Source of the DNA: Muribaculaceae bacterium
Lineage (GTDB): Bacteria > Bacteroidota > Bacteroidia > Bacteroidales > Muribaculaceae
Length of the DNA: 64,000 nt
Direction: 5' to 3'
Assembly (NCBI GenBank): GCA_017547845.1
Contig: JAFYNZ010000053.1
Coordinates: 1-64,000 of the forward strand
Shown here: in pieces, positions 1 to 8,838 of the stretch
How the letters are laid out: the number at the start of each line of letters is the position of its first letter
Position numbering within the stretch: the first letter of the stretch is position 1
Notes under the pieces: model-generated
Seen by the model: the letters and a program-made list of their open reading frames with translations, nothing else
Database searches by the model: none
Told to the model about the DNA's origin: nothing
Position numbers and translations under genes: made by a program

Positions 1-33
1 AACACAAATTTACTAAAAATCCATGACATGACA

Positions 34-77
34 AAGGCTTTCGCGCTGAAAATCAGCATGAAAGCCTTATTTTTTTC
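34..77 (+). terminator. Rho-independent terminator of a gene left of the window
   Basis: An AAGGCTTTC/GAAAGCCTT stem (34-42 with 60-68) encloses a second small stem (GCTGA/TCAGC) and is followed by a run of seven T at 70-76. The orientation points to a plus-strand transcript entering the window from the left. Confidence 0.75.
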
Positions 78-97
78 GTTGTTTTTTGCAGTACAAC

Positions 98-137
98 AAA
101 AATAGAGGCCGACTAACGGACTTGTTAGACAGCCTCT
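98..137 (-). terminator. Minus-strand terminator below the 37-codon frame
   Basis: AGAGGC (104-109) pairs with GCCTCT (132-137), with an inner CTAAC/GTTAG stem. Read on the minus strand the hairpin is followed by ATTTTTGTTG, a short T tract. It would end transcription of the small frame at 227-340. Confidence 0.55.
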
Positions 138-226
138 CTCATTCGTTTCCGACACACCCTCACTCTTCGTCCTGCTGCTTGGTTGCATCTCCACCACTCT
201 TATGAACTCAAATTCTTTTATCGCAG

Positions 227-340
227 TCACTGCACTTCGGTCGGCTCGTTGATAGGGTAGATAATCTGAGCATAAGTCAGACAATCGTAGGCTTCTATTC
301 TCCAATTCTCATGCATCAAACACATTCCCCCATCACCCAT
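227..340 (-). CDS. Small open frame of 37 codons, possible small gene or relic
   Basis: Minus-strand frame from ATG at 340 to TGA at 227, directly preceded by an in-frame TAA. The product starts MGDGGMCLMHENW and ends QIIYPINEPTEVQ, with a protein-like composition. I do not recognise a family. A hairpin with a T tract lies about 90 bases downstream (98-137), so this may be the end of a transcribed gene. No clear TAnnTTTG promoter was found upstream. It could be a real small protein, the 3' stub of a decayed gene, or chance. No function is proposed. Confidence 0.3.
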   Translation of the reverse strand: MGDGGMCLMHENWRIEAYDCLTYAQIIYPINEPTEVQ

Positions 341-540
341 TTACTAAATAAATGGCTCAAAAAGCATCGAAAAATTGCACATATCAACCTAATGGTCAAT
401 TTAGTTGGCAAAACCTTTGCAAGTCGCTGACAATGATTAACTTTGAGTATTTTAAAAGTCATGAATAAAAATAATGTACAAATGTGCCAGGTCCATCAGC
501 AGCGTATTATCCAAAGATATCATACACAAAAGTCTCCGTA
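341..540. other. Intergenic stretch with no recognised feature
   Basis: A+T-rich spacer between the small frame and the terminator at 544-576. I see no open frame of note, no tRNA and no clear promoter box on either strand. Confidence 0.5.
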
Positions 541-543
541 ATG

Positions 544-576
544 CAAAAGGGACGGAATCCGACTTGGACTCCGCCC
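544..576 (-). terminator. Minus-strand terminator of the T9SS-domain stub
   Basis: Positions 549-560 pair with 565-576 around a 5-base loop. On the minus strand the 12-base stem is complete if G-U pairs are allowed, and TTTTGC follows. It lies about 60 bases beyond the stop codon of the sorting-domain stub at 637. Confidence 0.6.
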
Positions 577-636
577 CTTACTTATATTTCAGACCTTAGT
601 CTTAAAAGAGTTTCGACTAAAGATATCCTCTTATAA

Positions 637-837
637 TTACTTGACAAATACGCGCTTAACTGTCACGTCTGAACCTGAGACGACACGCACAATTACCATT
701 GCATCGTCAACTTCCATCACTGCTTGACCCTCTACTGATGCTTCAGCGAGTTTGCTACCATTGAGTGAATACACTTCAGCGACAGCGTCTTGAGCATTTA
801 CGACTACCTTGGTTTGCTACAGATGGCTTTGCATCAT
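637..837 (-). pseudogene. Relic of a T9SS cargo gene: start codon, amber stop, sorting domain
   Basis: On the minus strand ATG at 837 reads six codons (MMQSHL) and then TAG at 817-819. The same frame continues for 59 codons to TAA at 637 and encodes a typical T9SS type A C-terminal sorting domain: it contains AVAEVYSLNGSKLAEA and ends TVKRVFVK. A TAnnTTTG box (845-852) with a TTTG 21 bases upstream (874-877) sits in front, and a terminator lies downstream. Promoter, start, end domain and terminator survive but the secreted body of the protein is gone. I read it as an internally deleted cargo gene. An 11-G tract at 888-898 lies just upstream of the promoter. Confidence 0.6.
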
Positions 838-844
838 TTAAATT

Positions 845-877
845 GCAAATTTAGCAATTTTATTTGACATAAGCAAA
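845..877 (-). promoter_or_regulatory. Bacteroidetes-type promoter of the sorting-domain stub
   Basis: On the minus strand TTTG (complement of 874-877), 21 bases, then TAAATTTG (complement of 845-852). The spacing matches the other promoters in this window. The ATG at 837 follows within ten bases of the -7 box. Confidence 0.55.
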
Positions 878-887
878 CGACACAGTC

Positions 888-898
888 GGGGGGGGGGG
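888..898. repeat. Homopolymer tract of eleven G
   Basis: An uninterrupted run of 11 G on the plus strand, the longest homopolymer G noticed in the window, in a non-coding region just upstream of a minus-strand promoter. Such tracts are prone to slippage. It may also be a length artefact of assembly. Confidence 0.7.
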
Positions 899-1032
899 TA
901 TTACATAAATACCAGAGTATCAGTACAATAGACACTGCATTTTCATTTCCCAAAACCTCTAATTTCATATCCAGCCCGACCGCAACCTCTCAAACTCCAT
1001 CGTAAAGACAGAGACCAAATTTGCGACGATGG

Positions 1033-1063
1033 TTGGCAGTGCAAGCAATTTTTATTACCTTTG
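1033..1063 (+). promoter_or_regulatory. Promoter of the purine permease gene
   Basis: TTG (1033-1035), 20 bases, then TACCTTTG (1056-1063), matching the Bacteroidetes -33/-7 consensus. The ATG at 1102 gives a leader of about 30 bases. Confidence 0.7.
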
Positions 1064-1101
1064 CAAATAATATTTCAATCGATATAATTAACTCATAAAT
1101 C

Positions 1102-2385
1102 ATGCTTACCCGACTATTTGGTCTCAACCCTAAAGAGACTAACGTAAAGACAGAGATAATGGCAGGATTGACTACATTCCTGACCATGGCCTACATCCTT
1201 GCAGTCAACCCTAATATCCTCTCGGAAACAGGTATGGACAAGGGGGCATTGTTCTCAACCACAGTTATCATTTCGGCAGCAGCCACTATGCTCATGGGAC
1301 TTTATGCCAAATTGCCATTCGCTTTGGCTCCGGGCATGGGTCTGAATGCATTCTTCGCGTTCAGCATCTGTATGATTATGGGCTACAGTTGGCAATTTGC
1401 ATTGACCGCCGTCTTCCTCGAAGGCTTGATTTTCATTCTTCTGACAGTGACCAACGTCAGAGAAAAGATAGTCGACATCATACCTGAAACACTGAAGAAA
1501 TCCATCAGTGTCGGTATCGGTATCTACATCGCATTTATCGGTCTGAGTAGTGCAGGCGTCGTAGTCAACAACGATGCGACACTCGTCAGCCTCGGCGACA
1601 TCACTCATGGTCCGGCTATGCTCTGCGTCTTCGGCATCATATTATCGTCAGTGCTTCTCATCAAGAAAGTGCCTGGTGCACTCTTGATAGGCATTATAGT
1701 TACTACACTCGTAGGCATCCCATTGGGCGTGACACAATTCAACGGCCTAATGAGCACTCCTCCATCTATCGAGCCTATCTTCTGCAAATTTGAGTGGTCG
1801 AAGATATTCACAGCTGAAATGTTTGTCATCGTCTTCACCCTCCTCTTTGTAGACCTCTTCGACACCATCGGCACCCTCATCGGCGTAACTACACGTGCCG
1901 GCATGATTAAGAACGGCAAGATACCTCGTCTCAAACAAGCATTCATGGTCGATGCATTGGCCACAACCACAGGTGCAGTGATGGGTACAAGCACAGTGAC
2001 AACATTCGTCGAAAGTGCTGCAGGCGTTGAGCAAGGTGGTCGCAGTGGATTGACTGCATTCGTGTGCGGTCTCTGCTTCTTGGCTTCACTCTTCTTTGCT
2101 CCGTTGTTCCTTTCTATCCCATCAGCAGCCACAGCACCGGTGCTCGTACTTGTCGGCGTTATGATGATGTCGTCGGTAGTCGAAATCAACTTCAAGGACT
2201 TCTCAGAAGCAATCCCGGCATTTGTGTGCTTGGTCATGATGCCACTTTGCTACAGCATTTCTGATGGTATCGTGCTCGGAATGCTTAGCTACGTAGTGAT
2301 TAACCTCTGCTCGGGACAATACAAGAAACTCTCCATCGGCATGTATATCCTATCAGCTTTCTTCTTGCTGAAATTCTTCGTATAG
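1102..2385 (+). CDS. NCS2-family guanine/hypoxanthine permease (AzgA/PbuG-like)
   Basis: 427-residue inner-membrane protein expected to import hypoxanthine, guanine or adenine with protons for purine salvage. The N-terminus (FGLNPKETNVKTEIMAGLTT) and AYILAVNPNIL are hallmarks of the AzgA branch. The stretch around residues 250-265 (LLFVDLFDTIGTLIGV) and the later GTSTVTTFVESAAGVEQGGR segment are the conserved substrate-site motifs of this family. About twelve hydrophobic segments are visible and the length is normal. The start is supported by the promoter about 40 bases upstream. It is a single-gene unit closed by a strong hairpin at 2426-2464. The exact purine preference cannot be read from sequence. 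Confidence 0.9.
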   Translation: MLTRLFGLNPKETNVKTEIMAGLTTFLTMAYILAVNPNILSETGMDKGALFSTTVIISAAATMLMGLYAKLPFALAPGMGLNAFFAFSICMIMGYSWQFALTAVFLEGLIFILLTVTNVREKIVDIIPETLKKSISVGIGIYIAFIGLSSAGVVVNNDATLVSLGDITHGPAMLCVFGIILSSVLLIKKVPGALLIGIIVTTLVGIPLGVTQFNGLMSTPPSIEPIFCKFEWSKIFTAEMFVIVFTLLFVDLFDTIGTLIGVTTRAGMIKNGKIPRLKQAFMVDALATTTGAVMGTSTVTTFVESAAGVEQGGRSGLTAFVCGLCFLASLFFAPLFLSIPSAATAPVLVLVGVMMMSSVVEINFKDFSEAIPAFVCLVMMPLCYSISDGIVLGMLSYVVINLCSGQYKKLSIGMYILSAFFLLKFFV

Positions 2386-2425
2386 CACCACAAATCGACT
2401 GACAACACATCAATCGACACCCATA

Positions 2426-2464
2426 AACGAACGAGGCATCGCTGATGGCGATGCCTCGTTCGTT
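2426..2464 (+). terminator. Strong 17-bp hairpin between convergent genes
   Basis: Positions 2426-2442 pair perfectly with 2448-2464 around loop TGATG. There is no long T tract. It separates the permease from the convergent TonB-C protein gene and probably serves both strands. Confidence 0.7.
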
Positions 2465-2531
2465 ATATTCGACACTGTTTAATTACATATTGCACTCTAT
2501 TACACTTTGGTCTATCGGTGAGTGCGATTTC

Positions 2532-2912
2532 CTATCGGTTGTCAGATGGGGTCGGAAGGCGGAATTTAATGGGGAGGCTGTAGCGAGCGTCGGCAGGGGT
2601 ACCGTTGTCGGAGGCCGGTGTCCAACGTGGCATGCTGTTGACAAGTCGCAATGCTTCCTCTTCGAGGTCGGGATCGACCATTCTGACTATTTTTGCGTCG
2701 GCTATCGAGCCGTCGGCTTTGACGGTAAATTCTACTGTGACCACTCCCTCGATGCCCATTTCTGCTGCGTTTTCGGGGTAGCATACATTGTCGGCAAGAA
2801 ACTGCATCAATGCCTCATCTCCACCGGGGAATGACGGCTGCGATGTCTGAGCATATACCGACATCATAAAGCCTACCAAAAGGGCTAACGATAATATAAC
2901 CAAGCGTTTCAT
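2532..2912 (-). CDS. Small periplasmic TonB C-terminal-domain protein
   Basis: 126 residues from ATG at 2912. An upstream in-frame start at 2945 would add 11 residues before the signal peptide and is less likely. Residues 1-21 (MKRLVILSLALLVGFMMSVYA) form a signal peptide. The rest matches the TonB C-terminal fold: FPGGDEALMQFLADNVCYPENA, then GVVTVEFTVKADGSI and the closing PRWTPASDNG...SLPIKFRLP. There is no transmembrane anchor or proline-rich spacer, so it is not a full TonB energy transducer. In Bacteroidetes such domains occur in many proteins of the cell envelope. Its partner is unknown; no gene is close on the same strand. Confidence 0.75.
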   Translation of the reverse strand: MKRLVILSLALLVGFMMSVYAQTSQPSFPGGDEALMQFLADNVCYPENAAEMGIEGVVTVEFTVKADGSIADAKIVRMVDPDLEEEALRLVNSMPRWTPASDNGTPADARYSLPIKFRLPTPSDNR

Positions 2913-3006
2913 GTCATAAATTGTTTGTATTTTTGATATTGACAAGCATTTGAATTAAAAGATTAATGCACCAACTAAAAAATACCGGATTTATTCATTA
3001 AAATCG

Positions 3007-3037
3007 TTGTATGCAAAAAATATTTTATTTACCTTTG
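3007..3037 (+). promoter_or_regulatory. Promoter of the 1143-residue secreted protein gene
   Basis: TTG (3007-3009), 20 bases, TACCTTTG (3030-3037). The leader is about 70 bases and ends in TAAAATCTTT a few bases before the ATG, a motif also seen before other secreted-protein genes here. Confidence 0.7.
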
Positions 3038-3112
3038 CACAATTAGGTATTCTTCCTAACGACCATATACTAAAATAAATAAGAAAAATAACCAAATAAT
3101 AAAATCTTTGAT

Positions 3113-6100
3113 ATGAAATCTCAACTACTATCAGTTGCTCTTGTAGGAGCACTCGGATTGTCGACATTCAGTGCATCGGCAATCAATCCTCAAGAGATGA
3201 AGCAACGCTTCACAGGTGTCGACTCACCGGTCAAGGCGTTGAGTTACAACCCTGGAGATGAGGCACTTTCGCTTAAGAAGTCGCCAAGTCGCATAAAAGC
3301 ATCGGAAGATCCCGTCGCTTCGGTGACAGATGCCTACACTTGGGGCTTCCTCGAAGGTCCCAACGGTGGCGAATGGTTCTACTCTCAGAGTTACACATTC
3401 GACGGTTGGTACTACACAGCGACTGAAGTGACCCTCTACGACGAGAATTATCAAGAGCTCGGCAAATTATCAATCGATATGCCTGAAGGAATGATGGTCA
3501 ACCAAATCCAACCATTCGGAGCTGTAACCAACAATTTCTTTGAACGCAACACTTCGACCAATGAGATTGCCATCTTCCACCATGCTGTGACAGAAGACTA
3601 TATGGGCAAATTCTGGGTAGATGTTTACTCATTGGAGACTGGCGAAAAGGTGGTCAGCTACGACTGCGAGACTGCTATCTTTTTTGACGCTACGACAGGT
3701 TTCTCTACAAATATGCAACTTATGGTGTGCAACCCTGACGGCGAAGGCAACATAGTAGTCGATATCTATGGCAAAGGCACTTATAACGACCCTAATCCTG
3801 TGGTGATTCACTCTTTTGTAATCGAAGAGAAACTCGTCAACTATATGGACTCTTCCTACATCAGCGCTTATAACCTCAATGGCGAAATCTACTACCTCAT
3901 TTCGCACTACGAAAAGGAATACATGCAGCCATCAGACGACATCATGTCCGACCCTGTTGCAACTCCAGACAACACTTTCGTTATCAAACTCTACAATGCT
4001 GATTTCGAAAACATCAACACCGTCAACATTCCTATCGAGGGCGAAGAAGATGCCTACTATTCATTCGTAGCTTATGGTGCATTCTCTACTTGCGACTTCT
4101 CTAAGGGCCGTTTCTCGGGCGACGATAAGTTCAACTATATCATTACCCGCTACGACTACATCACAGCAAACGATAGCTATATCTATCACTTTGATGTCTA
4201 CAACGAAGATGGCGAAAAGGTAGCCAACATCGGCAACCGCGTAGCAGGTTGGATTCATATGTCTTCTCTCAAGGGCTTCGAAGACCAAGTCGGCCTCATT
4301 AAGACAGAGGTCGGCGAAGGTATGATTGAGATGATTGATATCCCAAGTTGTAGCTACGCTGTGGCATTGCCAGGCATTATCGACAATCGTTTGATTTCGA
4401 CCAACATGGACCGTTGCCTTGTCGACGGCGACTATCAATATGTGATCTCAGTGAGCCAAGGCGACATCGACGCTGAGGGCAATGTGATTTCATCAATCGG
4501 CTGGTATGACAAAAATGGTCAAATCGACCACTACACCGACTTCAACATCGGTCCTGACGCCGAGTATTTCTCTGCATATATCAACAACGAAATCCTCAAC
4601 CCTTATCTCGTAGACTCTGACGAAGCACGCGAATATGTGTTCATCACTAAGGTGCGCAACAACTCAGGCAATCTCAGCAACGTGCTTTGCGTCGCTAAAG
4701 AAGATGGCACTTACTTGCACAAATTCACAGACGATGATGTGAAAGGCCTATACTTCAATGGTGGTTTCATCGCATCCAACACAGCCAACGCTTCACTCTT
4801 CATCGCTTATCTGCACAATGACACAGACATCTACACTGTGGACTTCTACAAGTTGCCACTCGAGAAGTTTGAGGCAGGTGGCGACGGCACAGAGCAAAAC
4901 CCATACCTCATCACTTCTGCCGGCGACCTTGAACAAGTAGCCAACGACCCTGATGCTTACTATGCACTAGCAGCCGATATTGACATGAAGGACTTGTCAG
5001 GTTCATGGAATGTTATCCCGACTTTTGCCGGTCACTTCGATGGTCGCAACCATGCGATTAAAAACATGTATATCTCTTGCGACTCCGACTACTGCGGTCT
5101 ATTCGGCATGCTCGACGCCGAATCATCGGTCAATAACATCGTCTTTATCGACCCTATCATCGAAATGCGTCCAAAGAACTACTACACAGGTATTCTTGCC
5201 GGCATGTCAATGAAAGCTACTGTCGACAATATCCACATCTTCAATGCTAAAATCAACGGCCATCAGAATGGCAACACCATCGGTGGCTTGATTGGCGAAG
5301 CAAACTATTACACAGCCATCACTTCATGCTCTATCAACGACTTGGTCATTGACGCTCCTAACGCAACATACGTCGGTGGCGTTGCTGGCGACACTCGCAC
5401 ATCTACGACCATCAAGGCTTGCCATGTGGGCAACCTCCATACCCAGAACTCATCAATCACAGGATTGTCAGAAGTCGGTGGCGTAGTCGGCATCACAGGT
5501 AGCGACTGCGACATATCCAACTGCAAAGTGAAAGCCAACATCAGCGCGGGCCATAGTGTAGGTGGTGTAGTCGGCAACTCTTCAGGTCGTGCCGACATCT
5601 TCAACAACATTGTCGAAGGTATGATTACAGCCACATCTACCGACCTACAAGGCAACACCAACGCCGGCGGCATCTGTGGTTACCTCGAGCCAGACTGGGC
5701 ACAGTCAAGTGGTGCAAAAGTGATCTACAAAAATATCGCAGCCCTCCGAGCACTCAATGTTGCCGGCAACGCCAAGGGCATCGGTCGCATCGTCGGTTGG
5801 ACTGTCGACCAAGTGAAATTCGGAGCAGACGAAGAACCTATCCACGAAACAGGTCTTGCAGGCAACCTTGCTAATGCAGATATGCAACTTGGTGGCAACA
5901 CCATCACATCCGACAACGCAGCATCTGTGAATGGTGCTGACCTCGTCATGACAGAAGCCGACAAAGCACTATATGAAACCTACGGATTTGCTTTCGGTTC
6001 TAAACTCTCTAAGCCTTGGAAGGAGTCAGACTATACACCGGACCTTTACTTCAGCGGATTGGCTAAATACTTGACATTCGACATCGCATCAATCAACGCA

Positions 6101-6544
6101 GTCGAAGGCAACACCGAAAGTATAGTGCTCACAGTCTATGGTGCAGACGCAGAAGATATCGACATCACATCGTCAGACGACAACGTGGCCAAAGTGGCAT
6201 CAATCGAAGTCATCGATGCTCACAACATCGCTATCGTCATCGAAATCCTCGCTGAAGGCACAGCCAATATCACGGCTAAGAACGACTGTCTGGAAGCAGT
6301 GTGCCAGGTTATCGGCGTGTCATCTGTGGAAGAACTCAAGGGCTACGACACTACTATCCTCTTCGATGGCACAATGCTCAGCGCACAAGGTGCTAAATCG
6401 ATTGCAATCTACTCAGTCGACGGCATCAAAGTCGCTGAAACGACTTCTGAGACTATGATAGTCGAAGACCTCCCTGCAAGCCTATACATCGCAGTAGCGA
6501 CAGTCGACGGCAAGCAACTCAGTCGCAAAATTGTAATCCGATAA
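3113..6544 (+). CDS. Large T9SS-secreted protein with GLUG-type repeats
   Basis: 1143 residues. A signal peptide covers residues 1-23 (ends SASA). Residues about 25-580 form a long region rich in aromatic and acidic residues with beta-sheet character; I do not recognise its family. Residues about 590-880 resemble GLUG/autotransporter-adhesin repeats: the entry motif GTEQNPYLITSAGDL, then FAGHFDGRNHAIKNM, CGLFGML, IGGLIGEA, VGGVAGDT, VGGVVGIT and VGGVVGNS. The C-terminus (IYSVDGIKVAE to LSRKIVIR) is a T9SS type A sorting domain, so the protein should cross the outer membrane and be attached to the surface or released. It stands alone between its own promoter and terminator. A role in adhesion is possible but not shown. 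Confidence 0.8.
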   Translation: MKSQLLSVALVGALGLSTFSASAINPQEMKQRFTGVDSPVKALSYNPGDEALSLKKSPSRIKASEDPVASVTDAYTWGFLEGPNGGEWFYSQSYTFDGWYYTATEVTLYDENYQELGKLSIDMPEGMMVNQIQPFGAVTNNFFERNTSTNEIAIFHHAVTEDYMGKFWVDVYSLETGEKVVSYDCETAIFFDATTGFSTNMQLMVCNPDGEGNIVVDIYGKGTYNDPNPVVIHSFVIEEKLVNYMDSSYISAYNLNGEIYYLISHYEKEYMQPSDDIMSDPVATPDNTFVIKLYNADFENINTVNIPIEGEEDAYYSFVAYGAFSTCDFSKGRFSGDDKFNYIITRYDYITANDSYIYHFDVYNEDGEKVANIGNRVAGWIHMSSLKGFEDQVGLIKTEVGEGMIEMIDIPSCSYAVALPGIIDNRLISTNMDRCLVDGDYQYVISVSQGDIDAEGNVISSIGWYDKNGQIDHYTDFNIGPDAEYFSAYINNEILNPYLVDSDEAREYVFITKVRNNSGNLSNVLCVAKEDGTYLHKFTDDDVKGLYFNGGFIASNTANASLFIAYLHNDTDIYTVDFYKLPLEKFEAGGDGTEQNPYLITSAGDLEQVANDPDAYYALAADIDMKDLSGSWNVIPTFAGHFDGRNHAIKNMYISCDSDYCGLFGMLDAESSVNNIVFIDPIIEMRPKNYYTGILAGMSMKATVDNIHIFNAKINGHQNGNTIGGLIGEANYYTAITSCSINDLVIDAPNATYVGGVAGDTRTSTTIKACHVGNLHTQNSSITGLSEVGGVVGITGSDCDISNCKVKANISAGHSVGGVVGNSSGRADIFNNIVEGMITATSTDLQGNTNAGGICGYLEPDWAQSSGAKVIYKNIAALRALNVAGNAKGIGRIVGWTVDQVKFGADEEPIHETGLAGNLANADMQLGGNTITSDNAASVNGADLVMTEADKALYETYGFAFGSKLSKPWKESDYTPDLYFSGLAKYLTFDIASINAVEGNTESIVLTVYGADAEDIDITSSDDNVAKVASIEVIDAHNIAIVIEILAEGTANITAKNDCLEAVCQVIGVSSVEELKGYDTTILFDGTMLSAQGAKSIAIYSVDGIKVAETTSETMIVEDLPASLYIAVATVDGKQLSRKIVIR

Positions 6545-6595
6545 ACACGCTCTATCGCGGACGACATTTTCTCTCCCACGATAGTTCACACTCAT

Positions 6596-6634
6596 AAGTG
6601 GTGGCAGTCCCTACGGCTCGCCACCACTTTTTTT
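6596..6634 (+). terminator. Terminator of the GLUG-type protein gene
   Basis: AAGTGGTGGC (6596-6605) pairs with GCCACCACTT (6620-6629), followed by a T tract to 6634. Confidence 0.85.
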
Positions 6635-6798
6635 GCCACTGCCAGTCCCGAGTCATCTGAAAGCAAAGGCGTAGCCAACAAGCCCACAAGGCGCACTGCT
6701 ATCGGAGTCCTTGAGCGCATAATAAATCTCTATCATATCCTTTTTAGAACTCCTCAACTTAGCGAATTTTACATATCTGCAATTATATGAATCTCTTT

Positions 6799-6831
6799 TT
6801 GTTTTCAAACAAAATATTTTTTCTATCTTTG
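6799..6831 (+). promoter_or_regulatory. Promoter of the TPR/AraC regulator gene
   Basis: TTG (6799-6801), 22 bases, TATCTTTG (6824-6831). The leader to the ATG at 6913 is about 75 bases and contains no Shine-Dalgarno sequence. Confidence 0.65.
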
Positions 6832-6912
6832 CGATGATTTAAGTCATAGTAGGTCATTAGTGACATCACATCTTTGACTCTAATCTCTAAATAAACTCAT
6901 CGTTATCAAAAA

Positions 6913-8691
6913 ATGGCATATCCAAAACTATCATATAAATTTATCACACTATCACTTTTAATTCTTATATTTTCATTTGAATTATTTGCCTCTAAATCAT
7001 CCAATAAAGATGATGATATAAGAATAAATGAATGTTTGGAGTTAAGTTATTTCAGAAAATATAGAGAAGCAAAAACAAAAGCTTCTGAACTTATTGAAAT
7101 AGGCTCAAAATCTGGCAATCTGACGACTGAAGCCATCGGCACTGCGCTATATGTAACAACAGCAGTGACCATCGGAAACGAAGATGACTATGACAAAAAG
7201 ATTGCTCTACTGAATAAAGTTATCACAGATTTTAGCGAAACAGTCGAGAATTATGAGACACTCGCAATAGTCCACAAAGCATTAGGATTATACAACCATT
7301 TTATTCTCCAAGACTATTCTGCGTCAATTAATCATTACTACAAAGGATTGGAGTCAGCACGCAAAGCAAAAGATACTCGCAAGGAAACTTCTCTTTTGGT
7401 CAATCTATCAGCAGTATATTTTCAAAAAAACGATAGTACAGGCATCAACTTCTGCACCGATGCATACACAAAAGCAAAAGAGATCAAAGATTTGTCAGCA
7501 CAATACAGTGCCGGCATCAACATAGCATGTTATCTATATAACTCAAACAAACCGAAAGAAGCCCTTGTCTATGTGGAGGAGGCTATGAAAATAGCAAATA
7601 ACCTAGACTTTAATTGCGAACTACAATATCTTAATTCTTTCATGGCTGACATCTATGGAATGATTGGCAACCCGACAAAAGCCGAGGAGTTTCATAAGAT
7701 TGCTATTATTGACTATGACGAAACAAACGATTATGACAAGATATACGTCAGACTGCGTTATGGCGACTTTTTAAACCTCCAACATCGCCACAAAGAGGCT
7801 ATCGACCTTTTCTTGAGGACAAAAGAGTTAGCAGAAAAATACAAATTGCTAACATTCAACCTCAATATCGCGCAAAGCATATCCTACGCATACGAACAAT
7901 TAAGAGATTACGATAATGCTCTTATCTATTACAAACAATTCGACTCAATAAAAGAAAAGCACCTCAATGCTGAAAAAGAGAAAGAGTTCAGCATTCTTGA
8001 CTTGCGATACAAAGTCTCAGAAGAAAAGCAAAAGAATGCTCTAAAAGAAGCCGAACTGCTACGTAAAGACAAGAATATGCTATTACTTATATTTATAGTC
8101 GTTATTATTGCAGTAAGCGCAATAGTGTGTCTTTTCTTATATCGCAAGACTCAGAAACGCTATAAATTAATAGTTCAAACTCATTTGGATAACCTTGAAA
8201 ACGAGCGTAAACTGAAAGCACAATTAGAGCAATTCAATGAGCAGCTGAATAATCAAACAATAGAAAAATCAAACGATGAATCAAATCACCCTTCGCAAGA
8301 AGAAAATGCGAAATACACTCGTTCTGCATTAAGCGAAGAAAAGAGTCGAGACCTTTTTGAACGTCTGGAAAATATGATGACGAATGAGAAAATCTATCGC
8401 AATGCAGAACTGACGATTGACAAATTGGCCCAACTTCTTAACACTAATCGTTCTTATCTATCGCAAGTCATCAACGAAAACACCGGTCTGTCCTACTCTA
8501 CATTCATCAACAACTATCGCATAAAAGAAGCTGTCGAGCTACTTTCCGACACCTCCAACACTGTTCCGGTCAAAAGCATTTGCTACAATATAGGCTTCAA
8601 CTCCCCGTCAAACTTCTACACTCTATTCAAAAATAAGATAGGTGTATCGCCATCCACCTATCGAGAGAACGCACAAAAATTAAGCAAATAG
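6913..8691 (+). CDS. Membrane-anchored TPR sensor with AraC-type DNA-binding domain
   Basis: 592 residues. A hydrophobic N-terminus (residues 9-27) is followed by a periplasmic helical region of tetratricopeptide-like repeats (about 30-375; for example ALGLYNHFILQDYSASINHYYKGL). A transmembrane helix at about 394-413 (MLLLIFIVVIIAVSAIVCLF) comes next, then a charged coiled segment, and a C-terminal AraC/XylS double helix-turn-helix (about 480-588: LTIDKLAQLLNTNRSYLSQV and ICYNIGFNSPSNFYTLFKN). This is a one-protein signal-to-DNA relay typical of Bacteroidetes, analogous to hybrid two-component systems but without a kinase. The gene is more A+T-rich than its neighbours. The two T9SS cargo genes just downstream are the obvious candidate targets. 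Confidence 0.85.
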   Translation: MAYPKLSYKFITLSLLILIFSFELFASKSSNKDDDIRINECLELSYFRKYREAKTKASELIEIGSKSGNLTTEAIGTALYVTTAVTIGNEDDYDKKIALLNKVITDFSETVENYETLAIVHKALGLYNHFILQDYSASINHYYKGLESARKAKDTRKETSLLVNLSAVYFQKNDSTGINFCTDAYTKAKEIKDLSAQYSAGINIACYLYNSNKPKEALVYVEEAMKIANNLDFNCELQYLNSFMADIYGMIGNPTKAEEFHKIAIIDYDETNDYDKIYVRLRYGDFLNLQHRHKEAIDLFLRTKELAEKYKLLTFNLNIAQSISYAYEQLRDYDNALIYYKQFDSIKEKHLNAEKEKEFSILDLRYKVSEEKQKNALKEAELLRKDKNMLLLIFIVVIIAVSAIVCLFLYRKTQKRYKLIVQTHLDNLENERKLKAQLEQFNEQLNNQTIEKSNDESNHPSQEENAKYTRSALSEEKSRDLFERLENMMTNEKIYRNAELTIDKLAQLLNTNRSYLSQVINENTGLSYSTFINNYRIKEAVELLSDTSNTVPVKSICYNIGFNSPSNFYTLFKNKIGVSPSTYRENAQKLSK

Positions 8692-8769
8692 ACTTAAAAT
8701 ATAGCAATAAGTTGTTCAAAATCGTAAATTGATGATATAGATGTTTGTTTTGTTAAAATTTTAATCTAA

Positions 8770-8796
8770 ATTCGCATTACACTTTTAAATGCGAAT
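8770..8796. promoter_or_regulatory. Inverted repeat between regulator and secreted-protein gene
   Basis: ATTCGCAT (8770-8777) and ATGCGAAT (8789-8796) are perfect inverted copies 11 bases apart, 43 bases before the next ATG. There is no T tract, so an operator or leader structure is more likely than a terminator. Binding by the AraC-type protein encoded upstream is conjecture. Confidence 0.4.
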
Positions 8797-8838
8797 ATTT
8801 TAAACAAACCAAATATTAATCTTTAAAATCAATTTGCG

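Noticed and set aside
1255..2237. Open frames on the minus strand opposite the purine permease
   Set aside because: Low-complexity, cysteine/threonine-rich products lying wholly inside a clear gene; typical antisense shadows.
6640..6800. Minus-strand frame containing LLSDDSGLAV, reminiscent of a HAM1-type motif
   Set aside because: Only about 40 codons, runs through the plus-strand terminator, and the rest of the motif context is missing; chance is more likely.
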